Position numbers and translations under genes: made by a program. Source: Solobacterium sp. (GTDB taxonomy: Bacteria; Bacillota_I; Bacilli_A; Erysipelotrichales; Erysipelotrichaceae). Taken from it: a stretch of DNA of 8,192 nucleotides. The stretch is from positions 1-8,192 of the forward strand of contig JAFWCP010000109.1 in assembly GCA_017536845.1 (NCBI GenBank), read 5' to 3'. Positions 7,067 to 8,192 of the stretch are shown here, piece after piece; the first letter of the stretch is position 1; the number at the start of each line of letters is the position of its first letter. Under the pieces are notes generated by a model, which was given only the letters and a program-made list of their open reading frames with translations, had not been told where the DNA came from and did no database searches.

Positions 7067-7341
7067 TCGGCGTCTTTCTTCGCCTCGTTCAGAATGGCAC
7101 GGGCATCTTCGATGATCTGCGCCTCTTTGCGCAGCACCCGCTCATCATTGATTTCCTTTGCGTCTGCGTATATGTCTTCGCAGTTTTCCTTCAGGGTTGT
7201 GGCTGTTTCAATCACCGCGTCAGTCCCGCGCAGCACGGCTGCGGTCAGATGGGTATATACCTTTTTCGCATCCTCGCTTGTCAGCAGCCTGACCCCTGCC
7301 GTTCCGAGCAGAAAACCATAGGCGAGCAGTCTCGTCTTCAT
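7063..7341 (-). CDS. Small DUF6110-like protein coupled to the ATPase (92 aa)
   Basis: It begins MKTRLLAYGFLLGTAGVRLL, a short hydrophobic N-terminal stretch (about 5-20) that could anchor or associate with the membrane. A charged helical region follows (SEDAKKVYTHLTAAVLRGTD, then ATTLKENCEDIYADAKEIND). I match it from memory to the DUF6110 family, whose members often sit next to heavy-metal P-type ATPases; its role is unknown, and an accessory or metal-handling function is a guess from the neighbourhood. The stop TGA overlaps the ATPase ATG by 4 bases. The ATG at 7341 is the only sensible in-frame start, because an in-frame TGA lies at 7354-7356. The best Shine-Dalgarno, AGGAGGT (7358-7364), is 16 bases away, too far for normal use; a weaker AGGA (7347-7350) is at a workable distance. 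Confidence 0.85.
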   Translation of the reverse strand: MKTRLLAYGFLLGTAGVRLLTSEDAKKVYTHLTAAVLRGTDAVIETATTLKENCEDIYADAKEINDERVLRKEAQIIEDARAILNEAKKDAE

Positions 7342-7377
7342 CCAGTTCCTGTTTCAGACCTCCTTTTTTACCAGCAT

Positions 7378-7406
7378 ATTATAAGTTAGTTATGCAAAAC
7401 TAACAA
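7378..7406 (-). promoter_or_regulatory. Promoter of the DUF6110-ATPase operon
   Basis: On the minus strand TTGTTA (7401-7406) and a perfect TATAAT (7378-7383) are 17 bases apart. Transcription would begin near 7371, about 30 bases before the small gene's ATG. The -35 box overlaps the stop codon (7400-7402) of the upstream regulator gene, and no terminator separates the two transcription units, so some read-through is possible. Confidence 0.85.
7385..7404. promoter_or_regulatory. 20-bp palindromic operator in the promoter spacer
   Basis: The minus-strand sequence GTTAGTTTTGCATAACTAAC is symmetric at all but one base pair position on each side (arms GTTAGTT/AACTAAC around a TGCA core). It fills the spacer and overlaps the -35 box, the classic position for a repressor. 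TTAG...CTAA ends recall iron/manganese repressors of the DtxR/MntR type, but the match is loose and the true regulator is unknown. Confidence 0.7.
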
Positions 7407-8192
7407 GTTTCATTTTCCAATGTGATGCGATCTTTCATGCCGTGGTAAAGCCGCAGGGCAATGCTGAAGACGGTGCAGTCCTGGAAAGAGCGCGGGTTCA
7501 GGCCAGTTTTCGCATGGATCCGGTCCAGCTGGTACTGCAGGGTGTTCTTATGGACATACAACGTTTCGGCACTGTCTTTCAGGGACATGCCGCTCTGGCA
7601 GTAGACATTCAGAATTTCGATTTCCTTTGTGCTCAGCTTTCCGAGCGTCTTGGCGACATATGCCTGTCTTGTTTTCTCTGACGTATCCGTTAACAGCAGT
7701 TCAAGGAACAGGCTTTCGAATTCGGTATATGTCCCTTCCCCGCTTCTTAAGGCAGCCAGGGCGGCCCGCCAGGATTCATGGATGCGGGTGATCCTGCGCC
7801 GGCTGCCGACGCCGATGCGTTCAAAAGGCCCGGCCAGTTCCCGGATGCGGGCACGATGTTCCGCAAAGGTTTCTTCCTTGATGATCAGGATATGGTAATT
7901 GGGATAATCAAAGCCATAGAAAGACGCCGGGAACGACGCCAGCTGTTCTTCCAGGTCATTCTGCCTGACGGTAAAGTCGCTGTTTTCTTTTCCTGAGGCA
8001 AACACAACGACACGCAGTTCATCCTGGTAGGTAAGCTTTCTTTCTTCCAGAAAGGGAACCAGGAATTCCCGGCTGATCTGCTCTTCACGCATAAGTGCCT
8101 TGACGACGTAGGACTGCTCGGCTTTCTGCCATTCTTTTGACGCTTCGACTTCTCTTTCCTTCAGCAGCAGGCGCATGATGCGCACCGCCAGC
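7400..8192 (-). CDS. CdaR/PucR-type transcriptional regulator, C-terminal part (5' end outside window)
   Basis: The frame is open to the right edge (visible start LAVRIMRLLLKERE), giving 263 residues. GTG at 8185 and ATG at 8176 are possible starts, but the first visible helix resembles the connector that follows the sugar-diacid recognition domain in CdaR, so I treat the gene as truncated by the window. Numbering from the GTG: residues about 55-148 resemble the GGDEF-like middle domain of CdaR proteins (FERIGVGSRRRITRIHESWR). Residues about 183-247 form the PucR-type C-terminal HTH (LSTKEIEILNVY, SAETLYVHKNTLQYQLDRI). Family members sense small acids such as glycerate or sugar diacids, or purine catabolites, and usually activate neighbouring catabolic genes. 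No such gene is in view, so the target may lie to the right. Control of the downstream ATPase operon is possible but unsupported. Confidence 0.85.
   Translation of the reverse strand, partial: LAVRIMRLLLKEREVEASKEWQKAEQSYVVKALMREEQISREFLVPFLEERKLTYQDELRVVVFASGKENSDFTVRQNDLEEQLASFPASFYGFDYPNYHILIIKEETFAEHRARIRELAGPFERIGVGSRRRITRIHESWRAALAALRSGEGTYTEFESLFLELLLTDTSEKTRQAYVAKTLGKLSTKEIEILNVYCQSGMSLKDSAETLYVHKNTLQYQLDRIHAKTGLNPRSFQDCTVFSIALRLYHGMKDRITLENETC

Overview
The window looks like chromosomal DNA of a moderately GC-rich, low-oxygen member of the Bacillota (Clostridia or Erysipelotrichia grade). This is an inference from strong AGGAGG-type ribosome binding sites, sigma-A style promoters (TTGACA / TATAAT), short U-tailed intrinsic terminators, and protein types typical of gut anaerobes: an HMA2-like heavy-metal P-type ATPase with a DUF6110-type partner, a tandem-HTH XRE-like regulator, and a CdaR/PucR-type regulator. 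Species cannot be named from the sequence. I see no rRNA, tRNA, CRISPR, transposase or phage gene.

Layout. 1-527 (minus): 5' part of an unrecognised protein that runs off the left edge. 581-603: terminator of the next gene. 616-2007 (minus): a complete citrate synthase with its own promoter. 2008-2193: divergent control region with a promoter for each direction and a cluster of TGACA/TGTCA half-sites over the rightward promoter. 2194-3912 (plus): a 572-residue regulator-like protein with two N-terminal helix-turn-helix units and an uncharacterised C-terminal part. 3973-4968 (plus): a polytopic membrane protein with a DUF218 (SanA/ElyC/YdcF-like) domain. 4968-4994: one hairpin that can terminate transcription from both sides. 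4994-7341 (minus): a two-gene operon, a 92-residue DUF6110-like protein whose stop overlaps the start of a heavy-metal P1B-type ATPase. Its promoter carries a nearly perfect 20-bp palindrome between -35 and -10. 7400-8192 (minus): C-terminal two thirds of a CdaR/PucR-type regulator whose start lies beyond the right edge.

How the parts may work together. The small protein and the ATPase are translationally coupled and presumably form one metal-transport unit controlled by a repressor that binds the 7385-7404 palindrome; that repressor is not identifiable here. The tandem-HTH protein probably regulates its own promoter through the 2121-2163 repeats and may also affect the divergent citrate synthase gene. 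The DUF218 gene follows it on the same strand but has its own -10 element. The citrate synthase stands alone: no aconitase or isocitrate dehydrogenase gene is visible. The least explained items are the operator palindrome, a 29-bp perfect palindrome inside the 5' end of the ATPase gene, the non-canonical metal-site motif of the ATPase, and the regulator's unknown sensor domain.
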